DNA of 64,000 nucleotides, taken from assembly GCF_020151015.1 (NCBI RefSeq), contig NZ_CP083746.1, positions 376,001-440,000 on the forward strand, given 5' to 3'. Below, piece after piece: positions 49,078 through 59,601 of this stretch. The position numbers and the translations under genes are program-made. The stretch is from Pseudomonas sp. p1(2021b). Lineage in GTDB: Bacteria > Pseudomonadota > Gammaproteobacteria > Pseudomonadales > Pseudomonadaceae. How positions within the stretch are numbered: the first letter of the stretch is position 1; the number at the start of each line of letters is the position of its first letter. The notes under the pieces were generated by a model that was not told the DNA's origin, did not search any database, and worked only from the letters and a program-made list of their open reading frames with translations.

Positions 49078-50943
49078 TCAAAAGTCCAGGCTCAATGCCA
49101 GGCTCACGCCTTGCTGGGTCACGTCATCACTCTTGCGCCAGTTGTAGTTCCCGCGCACATGCACCCCCGCCACCAGCTCATGGGTAAGCCCCAGGCTGAC
49201 CCGCGTCAGGTTACTGTCCGGCGTATAGCCTGTAAGCGTGAAGTCGTGGGCCGGCAGGCTGGTCAGGTGCATGGTCAGGTCTTGGCGATCGTCTTCGAAC
49301 TCATGCTCACGAGCGACTTCGGCGAACAGCCGGGTACCCGGCGTGAACTGATAGCCGCCTTGCAGGCCAAGCCCCAGGCGTCGCGACGTCCGCTCCTGGT
49401 CATCGAATGCCAGGGCCGTGGAGCGTCCGCTTTTCTCCTCGTAGCCATCGACCTTGACCCGCGCGTAGTCAGCGCTGACGAAGGGCGACAATTGCCAGAC
49501 GCTTTGCTCGGCCGCCAGGTTGTACCCCAGCCGGCCCGTGACCGCCCAGGCTTCGCCATCGGTGTCGCCTTTCTCGCTGCGCTCGCCGGCGCCGAGCGCG
49601 AAGGTGCGCTTGAGGTCGTGGTAGTCCAGGTGCCCGGCGGTCAACGCCGCGTCCCCCCACCACCGGCCTTGGCGATACTGGGCGAATACCGTGGCGAGGT
49701 AGCTGTCGAGCTTGTAGTCCGAGTCGTGCTCGCCGGCTTCGAGTTTTTGCCGGTTCACGCCTGCGGCCAGGCCGATGCGCCAGGCGTCGTCGAGCCGGTA
49801 GCTGCCGCCCAGGGTCAGGTTGTAGCCGCGGCCATCACCGCTGGCGCCGCTGCGCTGGCCGTCGAAGTCCAAATCCTGGGCGCCCGTGGCGACGAACGGT
49901 TGCCATTGGCCAACCGCCTGCCAAGGGGCCTGCCATTGATTGCGCAATTCGTCCTGGTGGGTACGGAGATTGCCGTGGGCCATTTCTGGCAGCAGCGTCA
50001 GTTCCCAGGGGGCGGCCAGGATCGAATAGCCATAGTCGGCGATCAGTTGCTGGCCGGCGATGGTCGGGTGGACCGAGTCGTTGAACAGCAGCTTGGTCGG
50101 GTCCGGCGCGGTGCCGTTGGCGCCATACACCGGGTTGCCCACGCAGCCTTCGCCGCTGTAGCAGGTGCCGACCAGGTTCTGGTCGGTCGCCAGGCCGAAC
50201 TCGGCGGGGCTCGCCAGGGCTTCCTGGAGCAGCATCGGGATGTTCAGCGGGATGATCTGGGCATCGATCTGCCCGAGCTGGTTCAGCAATGACTGGTTGA
50301 ATACGCCGGACAATTGCGACAGCGGGCCTTCCAGTGGCGTGCCGCTGTAGTTGGGTGTCTGGCCCAGGTCTGGCAACAGCCAGACCATGATGTAACGTGC
50401 TCCACCCTGTTGCAGTGCCTGGGCGCTGGCCGCCAGGCGCCCGCCTGCAGCTGCGGCGTCTGCCGGGGTATTGACCAGGCCTTGGAGGAAGTCATTGCCG
50501 CCACCGGTCAGGTAGTACAAGGCGTTGGGGTCGGCGAGCTTGCCATTGGCCAGGTAGCCGTCGCGCTCGCGCAATACCGTGCCCGCCCCAGGGCGGCCGG
50601 GCGGAATGACGGTGCGCGAGGTCTCGAGGATCGAATCGAGTATCTGTTGGGTGGTGTAGCCGCCGACGGCCCAGTTGTTGCCATCGGGCCGGGTGCCAAT
50701 GGAGGTGGAGGGGTTCAGCTCCTCGGGCGCGACCCCCAGCCGGCTGCCGAGGATCATCGGCGTGACCGGCGCATAGCTGCCATCGGCGTTGCGGTTGGTG
50801 AAGCGCAGGCCGAACTGCCCGGCATCGCTGAGGCTGTCGCCGAACACGATCATCGAGGAGTAGGGCGACGGCGCTGCCATGGCATGGCTGCAGGAAAGGG
50901 CCAGCAGGCCCAGCAAGGAGCGAAGAAAGGGTGGTTTTTGCAT
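49078..50943 (-). CDS. estP: GDSL autotransporter esterase EstP/EstA
   Basis: This 621-aa protein has a signal peptide (ending AMAAPS), a GDSL lipase domain starting [20 protein letters not shown] (catalytic Ser in block I, about residues 29-48), and the Asp/His block ([12 protein letters not shown], about 286-297), then a C-terminal autotransporter barrel (about 345-621), ending in Phe (LALSLDF). It is a cell-surface esterase of the EstA type. It sits between trpE and trpGDC on the opposite strand. Confidence 0.95.
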   Translation of the reverse strand: MQKPPFLRSLLGLLALSCSHAMAAPSPYSSMIVFGDSLSDAGQFGLRFTNRNADGSYAPVTPMILGSRLGVAPEELNPSTSIGTRPDGNNWAVGGYTTQQILDSILETSRTVIPPGRPGAGTVLRERDGYLANGKLADPNALYYLTGGGNDFLQGLVNTPADAAAAGGRLAASAQALQQGGARYIMVWLLPDLGQTPNYSGTPLEGPLSQLSGVFNQSLLNQLGQIDAQIIPLNIPMLLQEALASPAEFGLATDQNLVGTCYSGEGCVGNPVYGANGTAPDPTKLLFNDSVHPTIAGQQLIADYGYSILAAPWELTLLPEMAHGNLRTHQDELRNQWQAPWQAVGQWQPFVATGAQDLDFDGQRSGASGDGRGYNLTLGGSYRLDDAWRIGLAAGVNRQKLEAGEHDSDYKLDSYLATVFAQYRQGRWWGDAALTAGHLDYHDLKRTFALGAGERSEKGDTDGEAWAVTGRLGYNLAAEQSVWQLSPFVSADYARVKVDGYEEKSGRSTALAFDDQERTSRRLGLGLQGGYQFTPGTRLFAEVAREHEFEDDRQDLTMHLTSLPAHDFTLTGYTPDSNLTRVSLGLTHELVAGVHVRGNYNWRKSDDVTQQGVSLALSLDF

Positions 50944-51131
50944 GGAGAAAGATCCTTTTCATTGTTTTTATCAGGACAAGCCGATTGACCTTAGCAAACC
51001 TGTGGTCATTCTTCCCGAGTGGATTCGTTTCGCCGTGTTTACGGGCATATTGCACCCGCCGTCCCGGTAGGCTACTGTGCCGTGACGTATGAGCGAGACC
51101 TAATCCTGTGTTGATCGTCAGCAAACTCTTG

Positions 51132-51176
51132 ATGCGCGTTATCAAGGCCCACGCCCGTTGGCGTTGGCGCGCCTGA
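51132..51176 (+). CDS. trpGDC leader peptide (tryptophan attenuation)
   Basis: MRVIKAHARWRWRA with stop TGA is nearly the same as the trpE leader peptide ([14 protein letters not shown]), with two Trp codons near the end. In-frame GTG and TTG starts at 51108 and 51111 are also possible, since the ATG has no clear ribosome site. The bases after the stop share a GC-rich run with the trpE leader (CTCCTGCC, GGCCCGTCC). The 376-bp gap 50944-51319 holds this leader and no other gene I can support. Confidence 0.75.
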   Translation: MRVIKAHARWRWRA

Positions 51177-51319
51177 CTTTATCTCCTGCCGGCCAGCCCG
51201 GCCCGTCCCCGTTTGCCTCCCAGCTGTTTCACCGAGCGCACCTCGCGCGATAGCCCGCCTTTGCGTCCGGCGCTGGAAGGTTCGAATTCAAAGTCAGTAG
51301 ATTCAAGAGGTTCAACCCG

Positions 51320-51913
51320 ATGTTACTGATGATCGACAATTACGACTCCTTCACCTACAACGTCGTTCAATACCTGGGCGAGCTGGGTGCCGAGGTCAAG
51401 GTCATTCGCAACGATGAAATGACCATCGACCAGATCGAAGCCCTCAACCCCGAGCGCATCGTGGTTTCTCCCGGGCCCTGCACACCGAGCGAGGCGGGCG
51501 TCTCCATCGAGGCCATCCTGCATTTTGCCGGCAAGCTGCCGATCCTCGGCGTGTGTCTTGGGCACCAGTCCATCGGCCAGGCCTTCGGCGGTGACGTGGT
51601 ACGTGCCCGCCAGGTGATGCACGGCAAGACCAGCCCGGTCCACCATCGCGACCTGGGTGTGTTCGCCGGGCTCAACAACCCGCTCACCGTGACCCGCTAC
51701 CATTCCCTGGTGGTCAAGCGTGAAACCTTGCCCGACTGCCTGGAAGTGACGGCCTGGACCGCCCACGCCGATGGCTCGGTCGACGAGATCATGGGCCTGC
51801 GCCACAAGACGCTGAACATCGAAGGGGTGCAGTTCCACCCCGAATCGATCCTCACCGAGCAGGGGCACGAACTGTTCGCCAACTTCCTCAAGCAGACCGG
51901 CGGCCGCCGCTAA
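51320..51913 (+). CDS. trpG: Anthranilate synthase component II (glutamine amidotransferase)
   Basis: TrpG releases ammonia from glutamine for TrpE. The 197-aa protein has the class I amidotransferase triad: Cys79 ([16 protein letters not shown]), His and Glu near residue 173 (GVQFHPESI). GAGG precedes the ATG. It starts the trpGDC operon, 9 bp before trpD. Confidence 0.98.
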   Translation: MLLMIDNYDSFTYNVVQYLGELGAEVKVIRNDEMTIDQIEALNPERIVVSPGPCTPSEAGVSIEAILHFAGKLPILGVCLGHQSIGQAFGGDVVRARQVMHGKTSPVHHRDLGVFAGLNNPLTVTRYHSLVVKRETLPDCLEVTAWTAHADGSVDEIMGLRHKTLNIEGVQFHPESILTEQGHELFANFLKQTGGRR

Positions 51914-51922
51914 GGATCGAAC

Positions 51923-52972
51923 ATGGATATCAAGAGCGCGCTGGGCCGTATCGTCGGCCACCTGGACCTCACCACCGAGGAAATGCGCGACGTCATGCGC
52001 CAGATCATGACCGGCCAGTGCAGCGAGGCACAGATCGGTGCCTTCCTGATGGGCATGCGCATGAAGAGCGAGAGCATCGACGAGATCGTCGGCGCCGTGT
52101 CGGTGATGCGTGAGCTGGCCGACAAGGTCGAGCTCAAGACCCTGGACGGTGTCGTCGACATCGTCGGTACCGGCGGCGACGGTGCCAATATTTTCAACGT
52201 GTCCACCGCGTCGTCCTTCGTCCTGGCGGCGGCCGGTTGCACCGTGGCCAAGCATGGTAACCGCGCGGTTTCCGGCAAGAGCGGCAGTGCTGACCTGCTG
52301 GAGGCTGCTGGTATCTATTTGAACCTGACCCCGGTCCAGGTCGCCCGCTGCATCGACAGCCTGGGGATCGGCTTCATGTTCGCCCAGACCCACCACAGTG
52401 CCATGAAGTACGCCGCTGGCCCACGCCGTGACCTGGGGCTGCGCACGCTGTTCAACATGCTTGGCCCGCTTACGAATCCGGCCGGTGTGAAGCACCAGGT
52501 GGTCGGAGTGTTCACCCAGGCCTTGTGCCGCCCCTTGGCCGAAGTGTTGCAGCGCCTGGGCAGCAAGCATGTGCTGGTGGTGCATTCCAAGGACGGCCTG
52601 GACGAGTTCAGCCTCGCCGCGCCGACCTTCGTGGCCGAACTGAAGAATGACCAGATCACCGAATACTGGGTCGAGCCCGAAGACCTTGGCATGAAGAGCC
52701 AGAGCCTGCATGGCCTGGCGGTCGAGGGGCCGCAGGCTTCGCTGGAGCTGATCCGCGATGCGCTTGGCCGGCGCAAGACCGAGAACGGCCAGAAGGCTGC
52801 CGAAATGATCGTGCTCAATGCCGGTGCGGCCCTGTATGCCGCCGATCATGCGATGACCCTCAAGGGCGGCGTCGAGCTGGCCCATGACGTGCTGCACACT
52901 GGCCTTGCCTGGGAGAAGCTGCAGGAGCTGGGTGCCTTTACCGCCGTATTCAAGCAGGAGAACGAAGCATGA
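51923..52972 (+). CDS. trpD: Anthranilate phosphoribosyltransferase
   Basis: TrpD joins anthranilate to phosphoribosyl pyrophosphate. The 349-aa protein has the PRPP loop [20 protein letters not shown] (about 81-100) and [19 protein letters not shown] (about 110-128). It overlaps trpC by 4 bp (ATGA), so the two are translated together. Confidence 0.98.
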   Translation: MDIKSALGRIVGHLDLTTEEMRDVMRQIMTGQCSEAQIGAFLMGMRMKSESIDEIVGAVSVMRELADKVELKTLDGVVDIVGTGGDGANIFNVSTASSFVLAAAGCTVAKHGNRAVSGKSGSADLLEAAGIYLNLTPVQVARCIDSLGIGFMFAQTHHSAMKYAAGPRRDLGLRTLFNMLGPLTNPAGVKHQVVGVFTQALCRPLAEVLQRLGSKHVLVVHSKDGLDEFSLAAPTFVAELKNDQITEYWVEPEDLGMKSQSLHGLAVEGPQASLELIRDALGRRKTENGQKAAEMIVLNAGAALYAADHAMTLKGGVELAHDVLHTGLAWEKLQELGAFTAVFKQENEA

Positions 52973-53805
52973 GCGTGCCGACGGTGCTGGAGAAGATCCT
53001 TGCCCGCAAGGTCGAGGAAGTGGCCGAGCGCAGTGCCCGGGTCAGCCTGGCCGAGGTCGAGCGCCTGGCCAAGGCAGCCGATGCGCCGCGTGGCTTTGCC
53101 CAGGCGTTGATCGAACAGGCCAAGCGCAAGCAGCCGGCGGTGATCGCCGAAATCAAGAAGGCTTCGCCCAGCAAGGGGGTGATCCGCGAACATTTCGTGC
53201 CCGCCGACATCGCGGTCAGCTACGAGAAAGGTGGGGCGACCTGCCTGTCGGTGCTGACCGATGTGGACTACTTCCAGGGCGGCGATGCCTACCTGCAACA
53301 GGCCCGCGCCGCCTGCGCGCTGCCGGTGATTCGCAAGGATTTCCTGATCGACCCGTACCAGGTCGTGGAAGCCCGCGCCCTGGGCGCCGACTGCGTGTTG
53401 CTCATCGTCGCCGCGCTGGATGACGTGCGCATGGCTGAACTGGCGGCCACCGCCAAGGACGTCGGGCTCGACGTGCTGGTGGAAGTGCATGACGGTGACG
53501 AGCTGGAGCGCGCCCTGAACACCCTCGATACACCACTGGTAGGGGTGAACAACCGTAACCTGCACACCTTCGAGGTCAGCCTGGAAACCACCCTCGACCT
53601 GTTGCCACGTATCCCGCGTGACCGGCTGGCCATCACCGAGAGCGGCATCCTCAATCGCGCTGACGTGGAGCTGATGGAGATCAACGAGGTGTACTCGTTC
53701 CTGGTGGGTGAGGCATTCATGCGCGCCGAGCAGCCGGGGCTGGAGTTGCAGCGTTTGTTCTTCCCCGAGCGGGCGGTGAAGACCGTGGGTCAGGCGTTGG
53801 ACTGA
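52969..53805 (+). CDS. trpC: Indole-3-glycerol phosphate synthase
   Basis: TrpC closes the ring of CdRP to give indole-3-glycerol phosphate. The 278-aa protein has the TIM-barrel motifs [16 protein letters not shown] (about 59-74, with the catalytic Lys), [18 protein letters not shown], and [12 protein letters not shown] (about 193). It ends the trpGDC operon and is followed by a strong terminator. Confidence 0.98.
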   Translation: MSVPTVLEKILARKVEEVAERSARVSLAEVERLAKAADAPRGFAQALIEQAKRKQPAVIAEIKKASPSKGVIREHFVPADIAVSYEKGGATCLSVLTDVDYFQGGDAYLQQARAACALPVIRKDFLIDPYQVVEARALGADCVLLIVAALDDVRMAELAATAKDVGLDVLVEVHDGDELERALNTLDTPLVGVNNRNLHTFEVSLETTLDLLPRIPRDRLAITESGILNRADVELMEINEVYSFLVGEAFMRAEQPGLELQRLFFPERAVKTVGQALD

Positions 53806-53813
53806 TCGAATCG

Positions 53814-53838
53814 AAAGCCGGCGTTTGCCGGCTTTTTT
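53814..53838 (+). terminator. trpC rho-independent terminator
   Basis: AAAGCCGGC-GTTT-GCCGGCTTTTTT, directly after the trpC stop codon. Confidence 0.9.
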
Positions 53839-53850
53839 ATGTGATTGTCA

Positions 53851-53945
53851 TGGCCCGATCGCGGGACAAGCCCGCTCCTACAAGAGCTATTGCTCGTCTG
53901 GTCAGCGGGAACTCCGTGGGAGCGGGCTTGCCCCGCGATTGGGCC
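53851..53945. repeat. REPIN between trpC and the lipoate-ligase-like gene
   Basis: GATCGCGGGACAAGCCCGCT and AGCGGGCTTGCCCCGCGATT lie inverted about 40 bp apart. Confidence 0.8.
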
Positions 53946-53974
53946 CGGCGAAAAAACTATCAAAGGTAAAGTTG

Positions 53975-54679
53975 ATGAGCGACCAACCCTTGGCACTGAC
54001 CGTTGAGCAAGGCCTGCACGCCGAGCAGGACCTGTTGGCCGCCGTCTGCCGCGGCGAACGCGATTCTGGCGTATTGTTCTGGCGCCCCACCGACCATGCC
54101 TTGGTGATGCCACGACGCATGAGCCGCCTGGACAACTTCGAAGCTGCCTGTGCGGAGCTGGCGATTGCAGGGTGGCCGGTGCTGCTGCGTGAAACCGGCG
54201 GTGAGCCGGTGCCGCAGTCCCATACCACGGTGAATGTGGCGCTGGTCTATGTGGCGCCGCGCAGCGAGGGTGATCATGGTCGCATCGAAAACGCCTATGA
54301 GCGTTTGTGCCTGCCATTGTGCGACGTGCTGCGCGAGTGGGGCGGCGTGGCGTCGGTCGGGGAAATCGATGGTGCGTTCTGTGATGGGCGCTACAACGTC
54401 AACCTCAATGGCCGCAAGCTGGTCGGCACCGCCCAGCGCTGGCGCCAGGGCCTGGGCGGCAAGCGGGCAGTGGTGTTGGTGCACGGTGCGCTGTTGCTGG
54501 ACAACGAACGTGAGTCGATGGTCGCGGCGGTCAATCGCTTCAATGAATGTTGCGGGCTGGAGCAACGCTGCCGCGCCGACAGCCATATCGCCTTGCACGA
54601 GGTGGTGCCGCAGGCGCCCTGGTTCGAGCGCCTCAGCCAGGCCTATGCCGAGGTGATCGCGTCGATCCCGCGCGACTAG
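53975..54679 (+). CDS. Lipoate-protein ligase A-like protein
   Basis: [20 protein letters not shown] (53975) with AAAGGTAAAG upstream gives 234 aa. It has the biotin/lipoate ligase fold: a [15 protein letters not shown] segment (about 33-47), [21 protein letters not shown], and [12 protein letters not shown] (about 145-156), whose Lys corresponds to the substrate lysine of lipoate ligases. It may attach lipoate or an octanoyl group; the substrate is not certain. It overlaps the vfr stop by 4 bp on the opposite strand. Confidence 0.8.
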   Translation: MSDQPLALTVEQGLHAEQDLLAAVCRGERDSGVLFWRPTDHALVMPRRMSRLDNFEAACAELAIAGWPVLLRETGGEPVPQSHTTVNVALVYVAPRSEGDHGRIENAYERLCLPLCDVLREWGGVASVGEIDGAFCDGRYNVNLNGRKLVGTAQRWRQGLGGKRAVVLVHGALLLDNERESMVAAVNRFNECCGLEQRCRADSHIALHEVVPQAPWFERLSQAYAEVIASIPRD

Positions 54680-55320
54680 CGGGTGCCGTGGACCACCATG
54701 GTCTTGCCCTTGACCTGCACCAGGCTGCGTTCTTCGAGGTCCTTGAGGACGCGGCCGACCATCTCCCGTGAGCAACCGACGATACGCCCGATCTCCTGAC
54801 GGGTGATCTTGATCTGCATGCCGTCCGGGTGGGTCATGGCGTCGGGTTGCTTGCACAGGTCCAGCAGGCAACGGGCGACACGCCCGGTGACATCGAAGAA
54901 GGCCAGGTCGCCGACCTTGCGCGTGGTGTTGCGCAGGCGCTGGGCCATCTGGCTGCCGAGGGCGTAGAGGATGTCCGGGTCGTGGCGGGCCAGGTCGCGG
55001 AACTTGTCGTAGCTGATCTCGGCCACTTCACATTCGGTCTTGGCGCGAACCCAGGCGCTGCGCTGTTGCGCCTGGCCTGCGGACTCGAACAGGCCCAGCT
55101 CGCCGAAGAAATCGCCGCTGTTGAGGTAGGCGATGATCATTTCATGGCCATCGTCATCTTCGATCAGGATGGTCACCGAGCCCTTGATGATGAACGACAG
55201 TGTCTCTGCCCGGTCGCCTGCGCAGATGATGTTGCTCTTGGCGTTGTAGCGGCGTCGCTGGCAGTGGGCCAGCAGTTTGTCGATGTTCTTGATCTTGGCG
55301 GGCAGGGCTGGAGCAACCAT
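54676..55320 (-). CDS. vfr: cAMP-binding global regulator Vfr (CRP family)
   Basis: I start it at [20 protein letters not shown] (55320), which gives 214 aa, the length of P. aeruginosa Vfr; upstream ATGs add nonconserved residues. The cyclic-nucleotide domain has [12 protein letters not shown] (about 69-80) and [17 protein letters not shown], and the helix-turn-helix is [20 protein letters not shown] (about 170-189). It binds cAMP and controls metabolism and other traits in Pseudomonas. It is divergent from the osmC-like gene. Confidence 0.98.
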   Translation of the reverse strand: MVAPALPAKIKNIDKLLAHCQRRRYNAKSNIICAGDRAETLSFIIKGSVTILIEDDDGHEMIIAYLNSGDFFGELGLFESAGQAQQRSAWVRAKTECEVAEISYDKFRDLARHDPDILYALGSQMAQRLRNTTRKVGDLAFFDVTGRVARCLLDLCKQPDAMTHPDGMQIKITRQEIGRIVGCSREMVGRVLKDLEERSLVQVKGKTMVVHGTR

Positions 55321-55509
55321 CACGAAATCCTGTTCGATGCGACGCATGGGCTTTTTATAGGATGCTGGCCTCAGGCGCCAGTCATTTGGCGTCAGCTTAT
55401 CAGACGTTGCTGTTTGTATCGGCATGAAAGCGACGCGTCTTGAGCTTTTCCGACAGCGCCACAAGGACTAAGCTGACGGCCTTTTCTGAAATTTAGGGAG
55501 TCCAGATAC

Positions 55510-55932
55510 ATGAAGGCACGCATCCAGTGGGCCGGTGAAGCGATGTTCCTCGGCGAGTCGGGGAGCGGCCATGTCGTGGTCATGGACGGGCCTCCCGAGG
55601 CGGGCGGGCGCAACCTGGGCGTGCGCCCGATGGAAATGCTGCTGCTCGGCCTGGGTGGCTGCAGCAGCTTCGACGTGGTCAGCATCCTGAAGAAGTCCCG
55701 CCAGGCCGTGGAAAGCTGTGAAGCCTTCCTGGAAGCCGAACGCGCAAGCGAAGACCCCAAGGTGTTCACCAAGATCCACCTGAACTTCGTGGTCAAGGGG
55801 CGCGGGCTCAAGGAAGCCCAGGTCAAGCGTGCGGTGGAACTGTCGGCGGAGAAGTACTGCTCGGCGTCCATCATGCTCGATCGGGCTGGGGTGGAAATCA
55901 CCCATGGCTATGAGATCGTCGAGCTGGGTTGA
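55510..55932 (+). CDS. OsmC-like peroxiredoxin family protein
   Basis: The 140-aa protein of the OsmC/YhfA family has two Cys in typical places: GGCSSFDVVSIL (about 56) and EKYCSASIML (about 118). OsmC proteins reduce organic hydroperoxides through these Cys. TTAGGGAG precedes the ATG. It is convergent with the DUF2157 gene. Confidence 0.9.
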   Translation: MKARIQWAGEAMFLGESGSGHVVVMDGPPEAGGRNLGVRPMEMLLLGLGGCSSFDVVSILKKSRQAVESCEAFLEAERASEDPKVFTKIHLNFVVKGRGLKEAQVKRAVELSAEKYCSASIMLDRAGVEITHGYEIVELG

Positions 55933-55940
55933 GCCGCCTT

Positions 55941-55972
55941 GCTTGCGCCGCTCCTGCAGGTGCGGCGCAAGC
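55941..55972. terminator. Hairpin between convergent osmC-like and DUF2157 genes
   Basis: GCTTGCGCCG and CGGCGCAAGC form a perfect 10-bp stem with a 12-base loop, in the 60-bp convergent gap. There is no T tract on either side, so termination is inferred from position. Confidence 0.5.
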
Positions 55973-55992
55973 CTCGGCACTAAGCAGGGGTT

Positions 55993-57033
55993 TCAGTCGC
56001 GCAGCGCCGGCAGCGCTTGGCGCAGCCACCCCGGCAGGCGCGCCCGCAGCGATTGACTGAGGTGCTCCCGGCGCTTCTGATAAGCCAGCCCCAGGCCGAT
56101 CACACCAAGGCCGATCAGCGTCAGCACCACCGGGAACAGCAGCGACTCGGCGAAGACCTCATAGGAAAGGTAGCCCAGGTAGGCCGCTACGCCCATGGCA
56201 CCAAAGACCATGAACACAGCCCGACGCAGCAGCACCGCCAGGCCCATCAGGCCAAGGTTGATCAGGCAGTAGAGCGCCTTGCCCAGCTCGCTGCCGCTGT
56301 CCAGCAGTGTCAGCCCGCCCCAGAATGCGGCCAACCCGGCCAGGTAGCCCCAGCCGGCATAGTCCCGACGCGTACGGCCATCCACCACGATGAAGACCAG
56401 CAGCAACACCAGGCCGAACCACAGCGAGACGGTACGCCGCTGCTCCCAACTGAACGGCGAGCCGTAGAACCACTCGCTCAGGTCCATCGACATGAACCAC
56501 AAGGCCACGGCAATGGGCATGACGATGAAAGGGAAGGGGACCAGGCGCAGCATCAGCAGGCCGACGATCACCGTGGCCGCTTCCATCACCACCCAGCCAC
56601 CTTGCACGTAGGTGTAGTACTGGTGATAGTCCGACTGGCTGTCACCCAGTGGCCACCAACCTGCCATGAGTTCGATGGCGAACACGGCCAGCGGCACGAT
56701 GCTTACCGCGACCGCCGCCAATACACCACCCGCGATGGGTTGCCCGCGGCGCTGCAAGGACAGGGCGAACAGGGTCAGCAAGGCGATATAGAGCACGGCG
56801 ACGGCCAGTAGTGCGCCATCGCCGATGCGCATCCACGCTTCGGTGAGCAGCCAGCCCATGGCCGCCATGATCAGCAAGGCGCCGAAATAGAATGCCACGT
56901 GGGCCAGCTGGAAAGTGCCGCGGCTTTGCGGTTGTTGGCGCAGGAAGCCCAGCAGGGCCTGGTCCTGGCCCGGCTGGAGGATGCCCGCTTCCACGGCGCG
57001 TGCCAGGTCCCTGGCGTCGAATCGTTCCGTCAT
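55993..57033 (-). CDS. DUF2157-type membrane protein
   Basis: The 346-aa protein starts with a soluble segment (MTERFDARDLARAVEAGILQ) and then has about ten hydrophobic helices. The DUF2157 family has this layout and no known biochemical role. It lies 10 bp downstream of coq7 on the same strand. Confidence 0.8.
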   Translation of the reverse strand: MTERFDARDLARAVEAGILQPGQDQALLGFLRQQPQSRGTFQLAHVAFYFGALLIMAAMGWLLTEAWMRIGDGALLAVAVLYIALLTLFALSLQRRGQPIAGGVLAAVAVSIVPLAVFAIELMAGWWPLGDSQSDYHQYYTYVQGGWVVMEAATVIVGLLMLRLVPFPFIVMPIAVALWFMSMDLSEWFYGSPFSWEQRRTVSLWFGLVLLLVFIVVDGRTRRDYAGWGYLAGLAAFWGGLTLLDSGSELGKALYCLINLGLMGLAVLLRRAVFMVFGAMGVAAYLGYLSYEVFAESLLFPVVLTLIGLGVIGLGLAYQKRREHLSQSLRARLPGWLRQALPALRD

Positions 57034-57043
57034 CGATGGCGTC

Positions 57044-57691
57044 CTAGATGCGATAGGTGCTCTTGGTCATCACCTTGGCCATCAGGCTCATGCCCAGGCG
57101 AATCGGGGCCGGGAAGCGATAACCGCCGGCCTCGAGGGCCGACTCGGCGTGCTGTTCTTCGTCGACACGCATCTGTTCGAGAATGGCACGGGACTTTTCG
57201 TCTTCCTGGGGGATCTGCTCCAAGTGCTCATCCAGGTGCTTGCACACCTGATGTTCGGTGGCCGCGACGAAGCCTAGGCTGACCTTGTCGCTGACCAGGC
57301 CGGCGAGGGCGCCGATACCAAACGACATGCCATAGAACAGCGGGTTGAGCACGCTGGGGTGGCTGCCCAGCTGACGGATGCGCTGTTCGCACCAGGCCAG
57401 GTGGTCGACTTCTTCCTCGGCGGCATGCTCCATGGCCTTGCGCACTTGTGGCAGCTTGGCGGTCAGGGCCTGGCCCTGGTAGAGCGCCTGGGCGCAGACT
57501 TCACCGGTATGGTTGATGCGCATCAGGCCGGCGACGTGGCGGGTCTGGCTTTCGTCCAGTTCCGCATCCGGCTGGACGATGGCCGGGGACGGGCGGGCGG
57601 GTTGGCCGCTGAAAGGCAGCAAGGTGCGCATGGCGGTATCGGCCTGCAGCAACAAGCGGTCGAGCGGCGAGTAGTGACGTTCGGTAGCCAT
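57044..57691 (-). CDS. coq7: 3-demethoxyubiquinol 3-hydroxylase Coq7
   Basis: Coq7 adds a hydroxyl group near the end of ubiquinone synthesis. The 215-aa protein has the diiron ligand motifs [23 protein letters not shown] (about 91-103) and [14 protein letters not shown] (about 176-189). GGAGG precedes the ATG by 7 nt and lies in the loop of a GGGCAC/GTGCCC hairpin (weak). It is divergent from nothing; HIT lies upstream on the same strand. Confidence 0.95.
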   Translation of the reverse strand: MATERHYSPLDRLLLQADTAMRTLLPFSGQPARPSPAIVQPDAELDESQTRHVAGLMRINHTGEVCAQALYQGQALTAKLPQVRKAMEHAAEEEVDHLAWCEQRIRQLGSHPSVLNPLFYGMSFGIGALAGLVSDKVSLGFVAATEHQVCKHLDEHLEQIPQEDEKSRAILEQMRVDEEQHAESALEAGGYRFPAPIRLGMSLMAKVMTKSTYRI

Positions 57692-57756
57692 CGGGCACCT
57701 CCGCTAGAGTGTGCCCGACAGTTTACCGCAATCGATGGGCAGGGGGTTGCCTTGGA

Positions 57757-58095
57757 TCAGCCCGGCGGCCAGTGCATCTGGCGCTGGCCGAGCACGTGCA
57801 TGTGGATGTGGTAGACGGTCTGGCCGCCCAACTCGTTGCAGTTCATGACCACGCGGAAGCCTTCCTCGCAGCCCAGCTCCTTGGCCAGGCGCTGCGCGGT
57901 GAACAGGATATGGCCGGCCAGGCCTTTGTCTTCTTCGGTCAGGTCGTTGAGGGTGCGGATGGGCTTTTTCGGGATGACCAGAAAATGCACCGGCGCCTGC
58001 GGGGCGATATCGTGGAAGGCCAGAACCTGGTCGTCCTCGTAGATGATCTTCGCCGGGATCTCCCGGTTGATGATCTTGGTGAAGATAGTCTCCAC
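57757..58095 (-). CDS. HIT family nucleotide-binding protein
   Basis: The 112-aa protein begins with GTG (58095), with GGAG 8 nt upstream. It has the histidine triad QTVYHIHMHVLGQRQM (about 93-108) and KIINREIPAKIIYEDDQVLA. HIT proteins hydrolyse nucleoside phosphoramidates or dinucleotides (HinT type). Confidence 0.95.
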   Translation of the reverse strand: METIFTKIINREIPAKIIYEDDQVLAFHDIAPQAPVHFLVIPKKPIRTLNDLTEEDKGLAGHILFTAQRLAKELGCEEGFRVVMNCNELGGQTVYHIHMHVLGQRQMHWPPG

Positions 58096-58158
58096 AGCAC
58101 TTGCTCCATGGTGAGGGTCGGGCCGAGTGTACCCAGCGCGGCGACGCTCGCCCAGTGG

Positions 58159-58941
58159 CTATTGGAAGCCGACCGGGCAATAGCGGCGGTTGACCAGGCC
58201 GGCCAGCTTGCGCGTGAGCCAGCGTGGCATCACGCGTGGCAGCGCCGCCAGCCAGCGGTTGCGCCGGCCCGGCATGATCACGGCGCGGTTCTTGTCCAGT
58301 GCGCGCACGGTGTAGAGCGCCACCTCTTCAGGGCTCAGGCAGCGCGTGCTGCCTTCGAGGCGGGGAATCCGGCGGCGCGACGAGCGCACCGGGCCGGGGC
58401 ACAGCACGGAAACCTTGATCCCGGTTCGCTTGAGTTCTTCGCGCAGCGCCTCGGAGAAACTCACCACATACGCCTTGCTGGCTGCATAGGCAGCCATCCA
58501 GGGGCCGGGCGCTGCGCTAGCCAGGGAGGCGACGTTGAGGATCTGCCCGCCACCCTGCACCGCCATCAGGTTGCCGATGGCATGGCACAGGCGGCTCAGG
58601 GCAAGGATATTGACCTCGAGCAGGTCCTGTTCGTCTGCCCACTCATGGGCCAGGAAGGGGCCGTAGGTACGCTGGGCCGCGCAATTGACCAGCAGGTCGA
58701 TGCGCCGCTCACCTTCCTCCAGCTCGAGCACGAAGCCCGAAAGGCGCAGGGGCTGGCTCAGGTCGCAGGCGCGGAACAGAACTTCGACACCGAAGCGCTG
58801 GGTCAGCTCGATGGCCACGGGCTCCAGGGTTTCGCGGTGGCGAGCCACCAGGATCAGGTTGCGCCCGCGCCGTGCCAGTGCTTCCGCCAGGGCCAGGCCC
58901 AGGCCGCTGGAAGCTCCGGTGATCATGGCGTAACGGGTCAT
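58159..58941 (-). CDS. Short-chain dehydrogenase/reductase
   Basis: The start MTRYAMITGASSGLGLALAE (58941) gives 260 aa; the longer frame upstream is not needed. The Rossmann motif is TGASSGLG (8-15), followed by NCAAQ and catalytic YAASK (about 150-154). The substrate is unknown; the protein resembles DltE/YqjQ-type SDRs. It lies downstream of hemJ on the same strand. Confidence 0.88.
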   Translation of the reverse strand: MTRYAMITGASSGLGLALAEALARRGRNLILVARHRETLEPVAIELTQRFGVEVLFRACDLSQPLRLSGFVLELEEGERRIDLLVNCAAQRTYGPFLAHEWADEQDLLEVNILALSRLCHAIGNLMAVQGGGQILNVASLASAAPGPWMAAYAASKAYVVSFSEALREELKRTGIKVSVLCPGPVRSSRRRIPRLEGSTRCLSPEEVALYTVRALDKNRAVIMPGRRNRWLAALPRVMPRWLTRKLAGLVNRRYCPVGFQ

Positions 58942-59035
58942 GCAAGGCTCCTGGGGGCTGAAGAGGGCGCCTAGTGTACAGCTTGGCCAAAGAAGGTGTT
59001 GCCTTTTGCTACCAGGGCCAGCCAGGCGCCAGGGC

Positions 59036-59461
59036 TCAGAAGGGCTTGACCACCACCAGCACCACGATGCCCAGCAGGAACAGCACCGGCACTTCGTTGA
59101 ACCAACGGTAGTACACATGGCTGCGGGTATTGCTGCCTGCGGCGAAGCGTTTGCGCTGGGCGCCGCACATGTGGTGGTAGACGGTCAGCAGGGCCACCAG
59201 GGTGAGCTTGGCGTGCAGCCAACCCTGGCTCAGCCAGCCGGGGTTGAGGTAGAGCATCCAGCCACCGAAGACATAGGTGGCGATCATGGCCGGGTTCATG
59301 ATGCCACGGTACAGCTTGCGCTCCATGGTGACGAAGCGCTCCTGGCTGATGCTGTCCTGGCTCTGGGCATGGTAGACGAACAGCCGCGGCAGGTAGAACA
59401 GCCCGGCGAACCAGCAGACGACGCTGATGATGTGCAGGGCCTTGATCCATAGATAGAGCAT
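59036..59461 (-). CDS. hemJ: Protoporphyrinogen IX oxidase HemJ
   Basis: HemJ oxidises protoporphyrinogen IX to protoporphyrin IX in haem synthesis. The 141-aa protein has four membrane helices, a conserved His near the N-terminus (KALHIISVVCWFAGLFYLPR) and the HAKLTLV and YHHMCG segments. It is divergent from argC with 140 bp between the starts. Confidence 0.93.
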   Translation of the reverse strand: MLYLWIKALHIISVVCWFAGLFYLPRLFVYHAQSQDSISQERFVTMERKLYRGIMNPAMIATYVFGGWMLYLNPGWLSQGWLHAKLTLVALLTVYHHMCGAQRKRFAAGSNTRSHVYYRWFNEVPVLFLLGIVVLVVVKPF

Positions 59462-59601
59462 CGGGAAGTTCCTTCAGGTTTCACGGTCGTCAGATAGTAA
59501 AGGCCAAGCGCCCGACGGGGCATCCGAAGAGTTGTTACAGAGCCCCCGGCCCCCTATTATCGTGCGTTTTCTAGTTGGCTCGTTGATAAGGGGCAAGCGT
59601 T

